The notes under the pieces are model-generated. The model worked only from the letters and a program-made list of their open reading frames with translations. It made no database searches and was not told the origin of the DNA. Source: Massilia sp. IC2-477 (GTDB lineage: Bacteria > Pseudomonadota > Gammaproteobacteria > Burkholderiales > Burkholderiaceae_D). From it: DNA of 64,000 nt. Shown piece by piece: positions 17,120 to 27,111 of the stretch (positions are counted from its first letter, which is position 1; every line of letters starts with the position of its first letter). The position numbers were made by a program, and so were the translations under genes. Location: positions 248,001 through 312,000 of the forward strand of contig NZ_JAJFEQ010000006.1 of NCBI RefSeq assembly GCF_020707265.1, written 5' to 3'.

Positions 17120-17604
17120 CCACTTTCTCGATCCGCCCCGCCACCCCACTCGACGTCGCCCACATCCACTCCATGATCGTGGAGCTGGCCGTGTTCGAAA
17201 AACTCGAGCACCTGGTGGTGGCCACCGAAGCCCTGCTGCATGAAGGCCTGTTCGGCGTGCGCCCTTCGTGCGAAGCCATCATCGGCGAGGAGAATGGCGA
17301 AGTGGTCTGCTTTGCGCTGTTCTTCCATAACTTCTCGACCTTCCTGACGAAGAAAGGCCTGTATCTGGAAGACCTGTACGTGCGCCAGTCGCATCGCGGC
17401 AAAGGCTATGGCACGAAGATGCTGACCCGCCTCGCGCAAATCGCGGTCGAGCGCAATTGCGGCCGCTTCGAGTGGTCGGTGCTGGACTGGAACGAACCGG
17501 CCATCGGTTTCTACAAGCAGATGGGCGCGGAGATCCTGCCCGACTGGCGCATCTGCCGCGTCACCGGCGATACCCTCACGGCACTGGCCGAACGCCGCGC
17601 CTGA
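17116..17604 (+). CDS. GNAT-family N-acetyltransferase (spermidine/diamine acetyltransferase-like)
   Basis: This 162-residue GNAT enzyme transfers acetyl from acetyl-CoA to an amine. The acetyl-CoA loop is YLEDLYVRQSHRGKGYGTKML (R/Q-x-x-G-x-G/A type), followed by CGRFEWSVLDWNEPAIGFYKQMGAE, closely like the SSAT/thialysine acetyltransferase group. The N-terminal half (IRPATPLDVAHIHSMIVELAVFEK) also fits. Its start overlaps the transporter stop by four bases, so the pair may acetylate and move the same amine; that link is an inference from coupling. Confidence 0.92.
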   Translation: MTTFSIRPATPLDVAHIHSMIVELAVFEKLEHLVVATEALLHEGLFGVRPSCEAIIGEENGEVVCFALFFHNFSTFLTKKGLYLEDLYVRQSHRGKGYGTKMLTRLAQIAVERNCGRFEWSVLDWNEPAIGFYKQMGAEILPDWRICRVTGDTLTALAERRA

Positions 17605-17632
17605 ACGAAACGCCGCAGCAGACAAAGAAAAA

Positions 17633-17680
17633 CCCACGGGGCCTGGAGGCGCCGTGGGCGAACCCATTTTGTCAAATGGG
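17633..17680 (+). terminator. Tandem hairpins after the GNAT gene
   Basis: The first hairpin pairs CCCACGG (17633-17639) with CCGTGGG (17652-17658). The second pairs CCCATTT (17663-17669) with AAATGGG (17674-17680) around TGTC. There is no strong U-tract. They lie in the 268-bp gap between convergent GNAT and hutI genes, which otherwise shows nothing recognisable, and probably end both transcripts. Confidence 0.5.
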
Positions 17681-17872
17681 GAGGGGAGATGGTGAATCAC
17701 ACGCTTACACTATAGGTGTGGATTCTTAATGATCAATTAAGCCTTACATTCGGTTACCCTTGTTACGAAGCTTGTTTCGCCTGTCCTTGGGGTCATCATT
17801 CCCGAGTTGGAATTTCGCGGTTTGACGCCAGTCAAGCTGAACCGATTCAGGCCGGAGCTGGTTGCGTAGGCG

Positions 17873-19093
17873 TCACACGGAGAGATGGGCGGCACGCACG
17901 ATGCCGCCGTTGACGACACTGCGGCAGGGATTGAAACCGATGGCATAGGCCAGGTCGGCCGGCCGCGCGATGTCCCACAGCGCCAGGTCGGCGCACTTGC
18001 CCACTTCCAGGGTGCCGATTTCCTCCTGCAGACCGAGTGCGCGCGCAGCGTGCGCTGTGGCGCCCAGCAAGGCTTCCTGCGGCGTCAGGCGCCACAGGGT
18101 GCAAGCCATGTTCATGGCCAGCAGCAGGGAAGTCATCGGCGAGGTGCCGGGATTGCAGTCGGTGGCCACCGCCATCGCGACCTTGGCCTCGCGCAGCGCG
18201 GCGATCGGCGGCTGCACGGTCTCGCGCAAAAAGTAATAGGCGCCGGGCAGCAGCACGGCCACCGTGCCGGCGCGCGCCATCGCGTCGATGCCGGCCTGGC
18301 TCAGGTGTTCCAGATGGTCGGCCGACAGGCCGCCAAAACGCGCCACCAGTTGCGCGCCCTGCTGGTCCGACAGCTGCTCGGCATGCAGCTTGACGGGCAG
18401 GCCAAGCCTGCGCGCGGCCAGGAACATCCGTTCGGTCTGCGCATTGCTAAAGCCGATCCGTTCGCAGAAAGCGTCGACCGCATCGACCAGACCTTCTTGC
18501 GCAAGCCGCGGCAGCATGTCCTCGCACAGGGCATCGACATAGTCGTCGGCGCGGCCCGCGAATTCCGGCGGCAGCGCATGGGCGCCGAGGAAGGTGGTGG
18601 CGACCCGCACCGGCAGGCGCTGCCCGACCTGGCGCGCCGCGCGCAGCATGCGCGCCTCGGACGCCAGGTCCAGTCCATAGCCCGACTTGATCTCGAGCGT
18701 GGTCACACCCTCGGACAAGAGACGCGCCACGCGCGGCAGGCTTTGCGCCAGGAGCGTGTCGACGTCGGCCTCGCGCGTGGCGCGCACGGTGGACATGATG
18801 CCGCCGCCCTGGCGCGCGATGTCCTCGTAGCTGGCGCCGTTCAGGCGCGCTTCCCATTCGTTGCTGCGATTGCCGGCGTGGACGATGTGGGTGTGGCAGT
18901 CGACCAGGCCAGGCGTCATCCAGGCGCCGCCGCAGTCGTGCTGCGCCATGGCCGGCGGCGCATCGGCACGGGGGCCGAGCCAGGCGATGCGGCCATCCTT
19001 CACGGCCAGCGCGGCGTCCCCTATCTCGCCGTAGCCGTCCACCATCGTCGCCAGGTGCACGTTGGTGAACAGCAGGTCCGCCGTGTCACTCAT
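17873..19093 (-). CDS. hutI: Imidazolonepropionase HutI
   Basis: This 406-residue metal-dependent amidohydrolase hydrolyses 4-imidazolone-5-propanoate to N-formimino-L-glutamate, the third step of histidine breakdown. The HxH metal motif is in [20 protein letters not shown], with [36 protein letters not shown] and [10 protein letters not shown] giving the remaining ligands. Length is normal. It overlaps hutD by 8 bases and is the last gene of the hut operon. Confidence 0.97.
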   Translation of the reverse strand: MSDTADLLFTNVHLATMVDGYGEIGDAALAVKDGRIAWLGPRADAPPAMAQHDCGGAWMTPGLVDCHTHIVHAGNRSNEWEARLNGASYEDIARQGGGIMSTVRATREADVDTLLAQSLPRVARLLSEGVTTLEIKSGYGLDLASEARMLRAARQVGQRLPVRVATTFLGAHALPPEFAGRADDYVDALCEDMLPRLAQEGLVDAVDAFCERIGFSNAQTERMFLAARRLGLPVKLHAEQLSDQQGAQLVARFGGLSADHLEHLSQAGIDAMARAGTVAVLLPGAYYFLRETVQPPIAALREAKVAMAVATDCNPGTSPMTSLLLAMNMACTLWRLTPQEALLGATAHAARALGLQEEIGTLEVGKCADLALWDIARPADLAYAIGFNPCRSVVNGGIVRAAHLSV

Positions 19094-19703
19094 AGGATTC
19101 TTCGTCCTCTTCGTCCCCGTGGTACCAGACGTCCACGATGTAGATCATGCCCTGCCCCGCTTCCAGCTTCCAGCGCGAGCCGGATTCCAGCACCACGGCG
19201 TCGTAGCGCACCATCCCGATGCGCTCCTTTTCGTTGGACAGCTCGAGGGTATCGCCCTCCGCCAGGAACAGCACGGTGATGTCGGCGCGCGCGACGAATG
19301 TGGCAGCTGCGGTGGAATCGCCCGACAGCCGGCGGCGACCGAAGGTGTGGTAGCAGATGTCGCTGCGAGTCATGACATTGAAGTCGGTGCTGCCGCCGCG
19401 GCTGAGCTTTGCCGTCACGGCCGAGCTGCCGTCGAAGGCCACCACCGGATCGCCGCCGGTGATGAGCACCGGGTCGCCGTCGATGTCGAGCGTCATGCCA
19501 TGCCCCTCGACCAGCGCCAGCGTGCGGTCGACACCGGGGAACAGCGAGAAAGCGCCATCCTTTTCGATGGTGGCCAGGCTGACGCGCCACTCGAAGTCCT
19601 CGAAGCCGGCGTCCGGCGGTCCGATGGCGATTTCGGTCGTGCTGCCGCCGCCGTTCTTCCAGGGCACCGGCGACAGGCTTGCGAACGGGATCAGTACGGT
19701 CAT
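19086..19703 (-). CDS. hutD: HutD-family cupin protein
   Basis: This 205-residue double-cupin protein of the HutD/Ves family has the signature N-terminus [26 protein letters not shown] followed by [31 protein letters not shown]. HutD in Pseudomonas is non-enzymatic as far as is known and is proposed to limit hut expression or flux by binding a pathway intermediate. Four-base overlap with hutF upstream and eight-base overlap with hutI downstream place it inside the translationally coupled part of the operon. Confidence 0.95.
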   Translation of the reverse strand: MTVLIPFASLSPVPWKNGGGSTTEIAIGPPDAGFEDFEWRVSLATIEKDGAFSLFPGVDRTLALVEGHGMTLDIDGDPVLITGGDPVVAFDGSSAVTAKLSRGGSTDFNVMTRSDICYHTFGRRRLSGDSTAAATFVARADITVLFLAEGDTLELSNEKERIGMVRYDAVVLESGSRWKLEAGQGMIYIVDVWYHGDEEDEESYE

Positions 19704-21067
19704 TGGCTCACCTCACGTAATTGGGTCATGGCCTGGCGATAGCGCTGCGTGATCGCGTCCTGCGCCACGTGGCGTCCACCCTGCACCACCCAGCGCCCGC
19801 CGCACAGCACGTCGCGCACCAGGTTGTCGTTACCGCAGAACAGGAAGCGGCCCAGGACATCCGCATCCTGCGCGCCGTCCAGGTTCGGATGGCTCCCGTC
19901 CAGCACCAGCAGGTCGGCGCGCATGCCTTCCGCAAGGAGACCCACCTTGCGCCCGGTCGCCTGGGCGCCGCCACGCAGGGCGGCCTGCCACAGGTACTGG
20001 CCGACGTCGCGCTGCGCCGGGGTAAAGGCCACGTTGCGGCGCTGGTGCAGCAGGCGCTGGCCGTACTCCAGCCAGCGCAATTCCTCGACCGGGCTTTGCG
20101 ACACGTGGCTGTCGCTGCCGACGCCGAAGCGTCCGCCCGCCGCGATGAAGGACTGCAGCGGGAACAGGCCGTCGCCCAGGTTCGCCTCGGTGGTCGGGCA
20201 CAGTCCCGCGACGGCGCCGCTGCGCGCGAGCGCCTGCACTTCCTCGTCGTTCAGGTGGGTCGCGTGCACCAGGCACCAGCGCTCGTCCACGCTGAGCTGT
20301 TCCATCAGGTATTCGACCGGGCGTCGGCTAGAAAACTTGATGCTCTGCTCGACCTCGGCCTGCTGCTCGGCGATGTGGATGTGCAGCGGCCGTCCGGCCG
20401 GCAGGCTGGCCGCCAGCTCGCGCACCTGGTCGATGGTGGCTGCGCGCAGCGAATGCGGGGCGGCGCCCACTTCCAGCTGGCCGCCGCGCAGGGGCGACAG
20501 CGCCTCGACGATGGCGAGGATGTCGTCGACGCCGGTGCGGAAGCGCCGCTGCTCGGGACGCAGGGGCTGCTCGCCGAAGCCGGCATGGCTGTACAGCACC
20601 GGTAGCAGGGTCAGGCCCATGCCGGTCGCGTGACCGGCAGCGGCGACCCGTTCGGCGGTTTCGGCCGGACGCGCATAGGTCTCGCCATTCGGGCCGCGCT
20701 GCAGGTAGTGGAATTCGCACAGCGAGGTATAGCCGTGGCGCAGGCATTCCGCGAACAGCTGGGCCGCAATGGCCTCGATCTGCTCCGGCGTGATGCGCGC
20801 GGCGAAGCGGTACATCAGGTCGCGCCAGGTCCAGAAGCTGTCCGGTCCATCGCCGGCGCGCTCGGTCAGGCCACCCAGCGCGCGCTGGAACGCGTGCGAG
20901 TGCAGGTTGACCATCCCCGGCAGCACGTAGTCGGTGCGCGGCACGGCGAGCGGTGGCGCGGCCTGCGCCTGCACCCGGGTCAGGTCGCCGTGCGCATCCC
21001 ATTCGAGCAGCACGTCGCGTTGCCAGCCGTCCGGCAAGAGGGCGTGACGTGCGAACAGGGCTCTCAT
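19700..21067 (-). CDS. hutF: Formimidoylglutamate deiminase HutF
   Basis: This 455-residue amidohydrolase converts N-formimino-L-glutamate to N-formyl-L-glutamate plus ammonia. Key segments are the HxH motif in LPGMVNLHSHAFQRALGGLTER, SLCEFHYLQRGPNG, RPLHIHIAEQQAEVEQ, LVHATHLNDEEV and GVGSDSHVSQSPVEELRWLEYGQRL, all typical of HutF. The frame runs on upstream into hutG, but the ATG at 21067 overlaps the hutG stop (ATGA) and gives the normal N-terminus. HutF marks the five-step hut route used by pseudomonads and many betaproteobacteria. Confidence 0.96.
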   Translation of the reverse strand: MRALFARHALLPDGWQRDVLLEWDAHGDLTRVQAQAAPPLAVPRTDYVLPGMVNLHSHAFQRALGGLTERAGDGPDSFWTWRDLMYRFAARITPEQIEAIAAQLFAECLRHGYTSLCEFHYLQRGPNGETYARPAETAERVAAAGHATGMGLTLLPVLYSHAGFGEQPLRPEQRRFRTGVDDILAIVEALSPLRGGQLEVGAAPHSLRAATIDQVRELAASLPAGRPLHIHIAEQQAEVEQSIKFSSRRPVEYLMEQLSVDERWCLVHATHLNDEEVQALARSGAVAGLCPTTEANLGDGLFPLQSFIAAGGRFGVGSDSHVSQSPVEELRWLEYGQRLLHQRRNVAFTPAQRDVGQYLWQAALRGGAQATGRKVGLLAEGMRADLLVLDGSHPNLDGAQDADVLGRFLFCGNDNLVRDVLCGGRWVVQGGRHVAQDAITQRYRQAMTQLREVSQ

Positions 21068-21852
21068 GCGCGCACCCAGTTCACAGCCGCTGCGATCATG
21101 TCTTTCAGCAGCGGCTGCACTTGCCTTGCCACGTCGGGACGATACTCGAAGGGTGCCTGTTCGTTCATGTACAGGCACTGGCACATCTCGAGCTGGATCG
21201 CATGCACGCCCTGCTCCGGCTGGCCGTACTTGCGCGTGATGTGGCCGCCCTTGAAGCGGCCGTTGACGGCGATGCTGAACCGCTCCTGGGCGCGGGCCAC
21301 GCCCACCACCGCCTGTTCCAGGCCCGGGTCGCAGGACTTGCCGTCGGCGGTGCCGAAGTTCAGGTCCGGCAGGCGGCCTTCGAAGAAGCGCGGCACGATC
21401 GAAGCGATGGAGTGCGCATCCCACAGCGCCACGCGGCCATACTGCCGCTTCAGGCGGTCCAGCTCCGTGCGCAGCTGCTCGTGATAAGGCATCCAGTAGC
21501 GCTCCAGGCGGCGCCGCACTTCCGCCTCCTCAGGGATCTTGCCGGGCAGGTAGAGGCTTTCGCGGCCGAAGGTATCGACCGGGCACAGGCCGGTGGTGTC
21601 CATGCCCGGATACAGGTTGGTGTTTTCCGGCGGGCGGTTCAGGTCGATCAGGTAGCGCGACCAGCGCGCCGAGATGGTCGATACTCCCATCTCTTCCAGG
21701 AAGCCGTACAGTTCGGGCAGGTGCCAGTCGGTGTCGGCGCGCGCACTGGCGCAGGGTGCCATCGCGCTTGCCACCTCGTCCGGGATGTCGGTGCCCGCGT
21801 GGGGCATCGACACGAGGATGGGGAGACTGCCTGCCTTGAACCGGAAATCCAT
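21064..21852 (-). CDS. hutG: N-formylglutamate deformylase HutG
   Basis: This 262-residue zinc amidohydrolase of the N-formylglutamate amidohydrolase (FGase) family releases formate and glutamate, the last hut step. Motifs: ILVSMPHAGTDIP with a metal His, DTDWHLPELY, SRYLIDLNRPPENTNLYPG, ALWDAHSI with a second metal His, and FKGGHITRKYGQP. AGGAGAGG precedes the ATG. It sits between hutH (19-base gap) and hutF (4-base overlap). Confidence 0.96.
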   Translation of the reverse strand: MDFRFKAGSLPILVSMPHAGTDIPDEVASAMAPCASARADTDWHLPELYGFLEEMGVSTISARWSRYLIDLNRPPENTNLYPGMDTTGLCPVDTFGRESLYLPGKIPEEAEVRRRLERYWMPYHEQLRTELDRLKRQYGRVALWDAHSIASIVPRFFEGRLPDLNFGTADGKSCDPGLEQAVVGVARAQERFSIAVNGRFKGGHITRKYGQPEQGVHAIQLEMCQCLYMNEQAPFEYRPDVARQVQPLLKDMIAAAVNWVRA

Positions 21853-21871
21853 GTCCTCTCCTGTTGATTGC

Positions 21872-23419
21872 TTACGGGTGCAGTACGGTGAACAGTTCCT
21901 TGCACGAGGCCGACAGTTCGCCGTTCACGACCATCAGGCGCGCGGCCTCGATGTCGGGAGCGAAGAAGCGGTCGGCGTCGTAGGGCGCCACCCGCGCACG
22001 CAGTTGGGCATGCACGTGCTCGAGATGGTCCGAACTCGTCAAGGGACGGTGGAACTCGATGCCCTGCGCCGCCGCCAGCAGTTCGATGCCCACGATCACG
22101 GACGTATTGTGCGCCATCTGATCCAGACGGCGCGCCGCGAAGGTCGCCATGCTGACGTGGTCTTCCTGGTTCGCCGAGGTCGGCAGGCTGTCGACACTGG
22201 CCGGATGGGCCAGCGATTTATTCTCCGAAGCCAGCGCGGCAGCCGTCACGTGGGCGATCATGAAGCCCGAATTCAGGCCCGGCTCCTTGACCAGGAAGGC
22301 TGGCAGGCCCGACAGGTTGGCGTCGATCAGCAGCGCGATGCGGCGCTCCGACAGCGCGCCGACCTCGGCGATGGCCAGGGCCAGGGTGTCGGCGGCAAAG
22401 GCAACCGGCTCGGCGTGGAAGTTACCGCCTGAGATGATCGCTCCATCCTCGGGGAACAGCAGCGGGTTGTCGGTGACGGCGTTCGCTTCGATCAGCAGGG
22501 TGCGGCCGGCATTGGCGATCAGGTCCATCGCCGCGCCCATCACCTGCGGCTGGCAGCGCAGGCTGTACGGGTCCTGCACGCGCTCGTCGCCCACCAGGTG
22601 CGAGGCGCGGATGGCGCTGCCCGCCACCAGTTCGCGGTAGATCTTCGCGGCCGCGATCTGGCCCGGCTGGCCGCGCACCGCGTGGATGCGCGCATCGAAC
22701 GGCGCATCGCTGCCGCGCGCCGCGTCGACCGACAGGGAGCCCGCCACCATGCCCGCTTCCAAGACGCGCTCGGCCATGAACAGGCCGTGCAGCGCCAGGG
22801 CGGTCGAGACCTGGGTGCCGTTGATCAGGGCCAGGCCTTCCTTGGCGGCCAGGGTCACCGGCTCGATGCCGGCGGCGCCCAAGGCCTGCTTCGCGTCCAT
22901 CAGCTCTCCACGATAACGCACCGGGCCGACGCCCAGCATGGCCAGGGTCATGTGGGCCAGCGGCGCCAGGTCGCCCGAGGCGCCGACCGAACCCTGCGAC
23001 GGGATCGCCGGCATGATGCCCGCGTTGTACAGGGCAATCAGAGTCTCGATGATCAGGGGGCGCACGCCCGAGTAGCCGCGCGCCAGGCTGCCGATCTTGG
23101 TCAGCACGATCAGGCGCACGATGTTGTCCGCGATGAGTTCACCGGTGCCCACCGCATGCGACAGGATCAGGTTGCGCTGCAGCGCTTCCAGCTGGTCGTT
23201 CGGGATGTGGGCCTTGGCCAGGATGCCGAAGCCGGTGTTGATGCCGTAGGCCGGATCACCCTTGGCAGTGATGTCCTGGACCAGGGCGCAGGAGGCTTGC
23301 ACGGCCTGCCAGGCTTCCGGCGCCAGCTGCAGGGGCACGTGGGCGGCCCAGACGGCGCGCAGGTCGGCCAGACGCAATTCGCCTGGTTGCAGAGTGAGAG
23401 TATGGTGCGAGTCGTTCAT
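21872..23419 (-). CDS. hutH: Histidine ammonia-lyase HutH
   Basis: This 515-residue lyase deaminates L-histidine to trans-urocanate, the entry step. The MIO prosthetic group forms from Ala147-Ser148-Gly149 in [28 protein letters not shown] carries the active-site Tyr loop, and [15 protein letters not shown] and [15 protein letters not shown] are also conserved. Length is typical. It lies nine bases after hutU. Confidence 0.98.
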   Translation of the reverse strand: MNDSHHTLTLQPGELRLADLRAVWAAHVPLQLAPEAWQAVQASCALVQDITAKGDPAYGINTGFGILAKAHIPNDQLEALQRNLILSHAVGTGELIADNIVRLIVLTKIGSLARGYSGVRPLIIETLIALYNAGIMPAIPSQGSVGASGDLAPLAHMTLAMLGVGPVRYRGELMDAKQALGAAGIEPVTLAAKEGLALINGTQVSTALALHGLFMAERVLEAGMVAGSLSVDAARGSDAPFDARIHAVRGQPGQIAAAKIYRELVAGSAIRASHLVGDERVQDPYSLRCQPQVMGAAMDLIANAGRTLLIEANAVTDNPLLFPEDGAIISGGNFHAEPVAFAADTLALAIAEVGALSERRIALLIDANLSGLPAFLVKEPGLNSGFMIAHVTAAALASENKSLAHPASVDSLPTSANQEDHVSMATFAARRLDQMAHNTSVIVGIELLAAAQGIEFHRPLTSSDHLEHVHAQLRARVAPYDADRFFAPDIEAARLMVVNGELSASCKELFTVLHP

Positions 23420-23428
23420 TGTGTTGCC

Positions 23429-25132
23429 TTACTTGATCATCGGGAGGTTCAGGCCATTGCGTTTGGCCGTCTCGATTGCGCTGTCATAGCCGGCATCAGC
23501 GTGACGCATCACGCCCGAGCCGCTGTCGTTGACCAGCACGCGCGCCAGGCGCTTGGCCGCAGCCTCGGTACCGTCGGCCACGATGACCACGCCCGAGTGC
23601 TGCGAATAGCCCATGCCCACGCCGCCGCCATGGTGCAGCGAGACCCAGGTGGCGCCGCCGGCGGTGTTCAGCAGGGCGTTCAGGAGCGGCCAGTCCGAGA
23701 CCGCGTCGGTACCGTCGCGCATCGCTTCGGTCTCGCGGTTCGGGCTCGCCACCGAGCCGGTGTCGAGGTGGTCGCGTCCGATCACGATCGGCGCTTTCAG
23801 CTCGCCCGTGCGCACCATCTCGTTGAAGGCCAGGCCCGCCAGGTGGCGCTCGCCCAGGCCCAGCCAGCAGATGCGCGCTGGCAGGCCCTGGAAGGCAATG
23901 CGGTCGCGCGCCATGTCGAGCCAGCGGTGCACCCGCGCGTGCTGCGGGAACAGCTCCTTGATCTTGGCGTCGGTTTTATAGATGTCTTCCGGATCGCCCG
24001 ACAGCGCCACCCAGCGGAACGGGCCGCGGCCCTCGCAGAACTGGGGACGGATGTAAGCCGGCACGAAGCCGGGGAAGTCGAAGGCGTTGTCGACGCCCTC
24101 GTCCTTGGCCACCTGGCGGATATTGTTGCCGTAGTCGACGGCATACGATCCCATGGCCTTGAAGTCGAGGATGGCGCGTACGTGCACGGCGCAGGAAGCG
24201 GCGGCTGCAGCCTTCAGGCGTGCATGTTGCGAAGGGTCCTGCTGGGCGGCCTTCCACTCTTCCACGGTCCAGCCGGAAGGCAGGTAGCCGTTGATCAGGT
24301 CGTGGGCGGAGGTCTGGTCGGTCACCAGGTCCGGCACCAGGCCGCCCGCCTGGGCGCGGCGCACCAGCTCCGGCAGCACGTCGGCCGCATTGCCGAGCAG
24401 GCCGATGGACACGGCTTCGCGCTTGGCGGTGTGTTCCTTGATCATGGCCAGCGCTTCGTCGATGTCTTTCGCCTGCTTGTCGAGGTAGCGGGTGCGCAGG
24501 CGGAAGTCGATGCTGCTCTGCTGGCACTCGATGTTCAGCGACACCGCGCCGGCAAAGGTCGCGGCCAGCGGCTGGGCGCCGCCCATGCCGCCCAGGCCGG
24601 CGGTGAGGATCCAGCGGCCAGCCATGTCGCCGCCGAAGTGCTGGCGGCCGGCTTCGGCGAAGGTCTCGTAGGTGCCCTGCACGATGCCCTGGGTGCCGAT
24701 ATAGATCCAGCTGCCGGCGGTCATCTGGCCGTACATGAACAGGCCCTTGCGGTCGAGTTCATTGAAGTGTTCCCAGTTGGCCCACTTGGGCACCAGGTTG
24801 GAGTTCGCCAGCAGCACGCGAGGCGCGTCGGCATGGGTCTGGAACACGCCGACCGGCTTGCCGGACTGGATGAGCAGGGTCTGGTCGTCTTCCAGCTCGC
24901 GCAGCGAGGCGAGGATCTGGTCGAAGCATTCCCAGTTGCGCGCGGCACGCCCGATGCCGCCGTAGACCACCAGCGCCTGCGGGTTCTCGGCCACCTCATT
25001 GTCGAGGTTATTCTGGATCATGCGGTAGGCCGCTTCGGTCAGCCAGCTCTTGCAACTAAGCTGGCTGCCGCGCGGGGCGCGGATGACGCGCGAAGGGTCG
25101 AAACGGGGGTCGTGGGGCATCGGAGAATTCAT
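23429..25132 (-). CDS. hutU: Urocanate hydratase HutU
   Basis: This 567-residue NAD-dependent cytosolic enzyme hydrates urocanate to 4-imidazolone-5-propanoate. N-terminus [36 protein letters not shown], the NAD-binding [21 protein letters not shown] and the C-terminal [27 protein letters not shown] segment are diagnostic. The ATG at 25132 has AGGAG upstream; the earlier in-frame extension reaches into the promoter. First gene of hutUHGFDI, directly downstream of a promoter whose spacer holds a palindromic operator. Confidence 0.98.
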   Translation of the reverse strand: MNSPMPHDPRFDPSRVIRAPRGSQLSCKSWLTEAAYRMIQNNLDNEVAENPQALVVYGGIGRAARNWECFDQILASLRELEDDQTLLIQSGKPVGVFQTHADAPRVLLANSNLVPKWANWEHFNELDRKGLFMYGQMTAGSWIYIGTQGIVQGTYETFAEAGRQHFGGDMAGRWILTAGLGGMGGAQPLAATFAGAVSLNIECQQSSIDFRLRTRYLDKQAKDIDEALAMIKEHTAKREAVSIGLLGNAADVLPELVRRAQAGGLVPDLVTDQTSAHDLINGYLPSGWTVEEWKAAQQDPSQHARLKAAAAASCAVHVRAILDFKAMGSYAVDYGNNIRQVAKDEGVDNAFDFPGFVPAYIRPQFCEGRGPFRWVALSGDPEDIYKTDAKIKELFPQHARVHRWLDMARDRIAFQGLPARICWLGLGERHLAGLAFNEMVRTGELKAPIVIGRDHLDTGSVASPNRETEAMRDGTDAVSDWPLLNALLNTAGGATWVSLHHGGGVGMGYSQHSGVVIVADGTEAAAKRLARVLVNDSGSGVMRHADAGYDSAIETAKRNGLNLPMIK

Positions 25133-25160
25133 GGCGGCTCCTGGGTTGGAATCAGCGATG

Positions 25161-25189
25161 AGTCTAGGTTGTCTATACAACCAAGTCAA
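25161..25189 (-). promoter_or_regulatory. hutU promoter with HutC-type operator in the spacer
   Basis: Read on the minus strand: TTGACT (25189-25184), a 17-base spacer, TAGACT (25166-25161). The spacer contains GGTTGTATAGACAACC (25182-25167), a palindrome with 6-bp arms around four bases. A GntR-type repressor bound there would block polymerase directly. hutC is encoded at 28998-29717 and is the obvious candidate. Confidence 0.8.
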
Positions 25190-25218
25190 TCCATTTATTC
25201 GATAACCTTGATGCCCTT

Positions 25219-25325
25219 GTAGGGTGGGCGGATCTCCCGCCTACGCGTTCAGCCAGTAGGGAAACAGACGCTGCATCTGCTTATAAGGAAGTTGAACGCG
25301 TGGGCGGCAAAGCCGCCCACCCTAC
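25219..25325. repeat. REPIN-like inverted doublet, copy 2
   Basis: A 107-bp element has 13-bp terminal repeats GTAGGGTGGGCGG / CCGCCCACCCTAC, an internal pair ACGCGTTCA / TGAACGCGT, and a hairpin at each end. The architecture matches copy 1 although the interior differs. It fills the space between the hutU promoter and the end of the amidohydrolase gene. Confidence 0.85.
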
Positions 25326-25345
25326 GGTATACCTCAGCTCATCTT

Positions 25346-27016
25346 TTACTTCTTGAACACCTGCTTGCCGCCCACCCAGGTCTCCAGCACGCCGGTCTTG
25401 AAGATGTCGTAGGTCGGCATGCGGAACAGGTCGCGGTCGATCACGATGAAGTCGGCGTGCTTGCCCGGCTCCAGCGAACCAAGGCTGTTTTCCTGGTGGC
25501 CGCTGTAGGCGGCGTCCAGGGTGAAGCAGCGGAAGGCTTCTTTCAGCGACATCGCCTGGTTCGGGTACCAGCCCGCCACCGGCTGGCCGGCGTGGTCCAT
25601 GCGGGTCACGGCGGCGTGGATGCCGAAGAAGGGATTCGGCGACTCCACCGGGAAGTCCGAGCCGCAGGCGATGCGCGAACCCTGGTGCAGGAAGCTGCGC
25701 CAGGCGTAGGCGCCCTTGATGCGTTCCGGGCCGACGCGGGTCTCGGCCATGTTCTTGTCCGAGGTGGCGTGGGTCGGCTGCATCGAGGGGATGATGCCGA
25801 GCGTCTTGAAGCGCGGGATGTCCTGCGGCGTCACCACCTGGGCGTGCTCGATGCGGTGGCGCTGGGCTTCGCTCCTGGTCGCCTTCAGCTCCTTCTGGTA
25901 GATGTCGAGGATCTGCTTGTTGCCGGCGTCACCGATCGCGTGCACGTTGACCTGGTAGCCCTTGCGCATGGCCTTGGTCATCATCGTGTCCATCTGCGCG
26001 CTCTTGAAGAACAGCAGGCCGTGCGAATGCGGCTCGTCGCTGTAGGGCTTGATCAGGGCGGCGCCGCGGCTGCCCAGCGCGCCGTCCGAGTACAGCTTCA
26101 CCGCGCGCAGCGCGTACATGCCGTCGCCGTAGTCCTTCAGCGGGCCGTTCTTGGCCAGCTGGTCGAAGTCTTCGCCGGTGCCGCCGATCATGGCGTAGAC
26201 GCGCGCGCTCAGCTTCTTTTTATCCGCGTAGTCGCGGTACAGGCGGTCCTCCGCCACACCGATGCCGGCGTCGTGCACGGCGGTGAGGCCGACGCGCGCC
26301 AGTTCCTGCAGCGAGCGGTCGAGCACCATGCGGCCCTCCGCTTCGGTCTGGGCCGGCATGACCTTGGTCACCAGTTCCTGCGCCGCGTCGACCAGTACGC
26401 CGGTGGCGTCGCCGTTCGCGTCGCGCATGATCTTGCCGCCGGCCGGGTCAGGCGTCGACTTGGTGATGCCGGCCAGCGCCAGCGTGCGGCTATTGGCCCA
26501 GCCGGCATGGCCATCGACGCGCTCCAGCCAGACCGGGCGATCCGATACCACAGCGTCCAGTTCCTGCGCGGTCGGGAAGCGGCCCAGCTTCCAGTTCTCC
26601 TGGTTCCAGCCGCGGCCGCGGATCCAGGCGTGATTGGCGTTGGCCTTGGCGTAGCTGGCGATGGCCTTGGTCGCGTCAAGCAGCGAGGTGGTGCCGGACA
26701 GGTCGAGCTGGGTCAGCTGCTGGCCCAGGCCGAACACGTGGCCGTGCGCGTCGATCAGGCCCGGCAGCACGGTGCGGCCACCCATGTCCACCTGGCGTGC
26801 GCCCTTGGCCTTGGCCGTCACCTCCGCATTGCTGCCGACAGCGGTGATGCGTCCGCGGTCGTCGAAAGCCAATGCGCTGAACTGCACCAGGTCGCCCTTG
26901 GCGTTCAGGGTGTAGCCGTTGGCATTGGTGATGACGGTGTCGGCATGGGCCGACGACAGGACGCCGAGGCCGGCGAGGACGATCAGTGAAGACAGGGGGA
27001 TCTGGCGCGCACGCAT
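25346..27016 (-). CDS. Periplasmic amidohydrolase, YtcJ-like (Amidohydro_3)
   Basis: This 556-residue protein starts with a Sec signal peptide (MRARQIPLSSLIVLAGLGVLSSAHA, cleavage after residue 25). The metal site is typical of the amidohydrolase superfamily: HxH in RTVLPGLIDAHGHVFGLGQQ, HAIGDAGN, HRIEHAQVV, and ACGSDFPVESPNPFFGIHAAVTR. YtcJ/NfdA-like enzymes act on N-formyl or similar amides, but the substrate here is not readable. An upstream open stretch would start inside the regulatory region. It reads toward the hut operon, and its 5' region carries the hutU operator core, so it may be induced with histidine catabolism. Confidence 0.88.
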   Translation of the reverse strand: MRARQIPLSSLIVLAGLGVLSSAHADTVITNANGYTLNAKGDLVQFSALAFDDRGRITAVGSNAEVTAKAKGARQVDMGGRTVLPGLIDAHGHVFGLGQQLTQLDLSGTTSLLDATKAIASYAKANANHAWIRGRGWNQENWKLGRFPTAQELDAVVSDRPVWLERVDGHAGWANSRTLALAGITKSTPDPAGGKIMRDANGDATGVLVDAAQELVTKVMPAQTEAEGRMVLDRSLQELARVGLTAVHDAGIGVAEDRLYRDYADKKKLSARVYAMIGGTGEDFDQLAKNGPLKDYGDGMYALRAVKLYSDGALGSRGAALIKPYSDEPHSHGLLFFKSAQMDTMMTKAMRKGYQVNVHAIGDAGNKQILDIYQKELKATRSEAQRHRIEHAQVVTPQDIPRFKTLGIIPSMQPTHATSDKNMAETRVGPERIKGAYAWRSFLHQGSRIACGSDFPVESPNPFFGIHAAVTRMDHAGQPVAGWYPNQAMSLKEAFRCFTLDAAYSGHQENSLGSLEPGKHADFIVIDRDLFRMPTYDIFKTGVLETWVGGKQVFKK

Positions 27017-27033
27017 GTGTTCTATTCTCCGTG

Positions 27034-27082
27034 TTGTATAGACGTCTGCGCCTTGTGGGCGCAGCACGGAGCAGTGTATAGA
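27034..27082. promoter_or_regulatory. Putative HutC-like sites upstream of the amidohydrolase
   Basis: GTTGTATAGAC at 27033-27043 is identical over 11 bases to the hutU operator core. A second TGTATAGA lies at 27075-27082, exactly 40 bases away on the same strand and face. Neither is fully palindromic. They lie 18-66 bases upstream of the amidohydrolase ATG. Confidence 0.5.
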
Positions 27083-27111
27083 AAATCAAGGTACGGGCAT
27101 AGCCAGCCGTT

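Noticed and set aside
17716..17913. 65-codon plus-strand frame between GNAT and hutI
   Set aside because: No ribosome site, no recognisable features, and it runs into hutI antisense.
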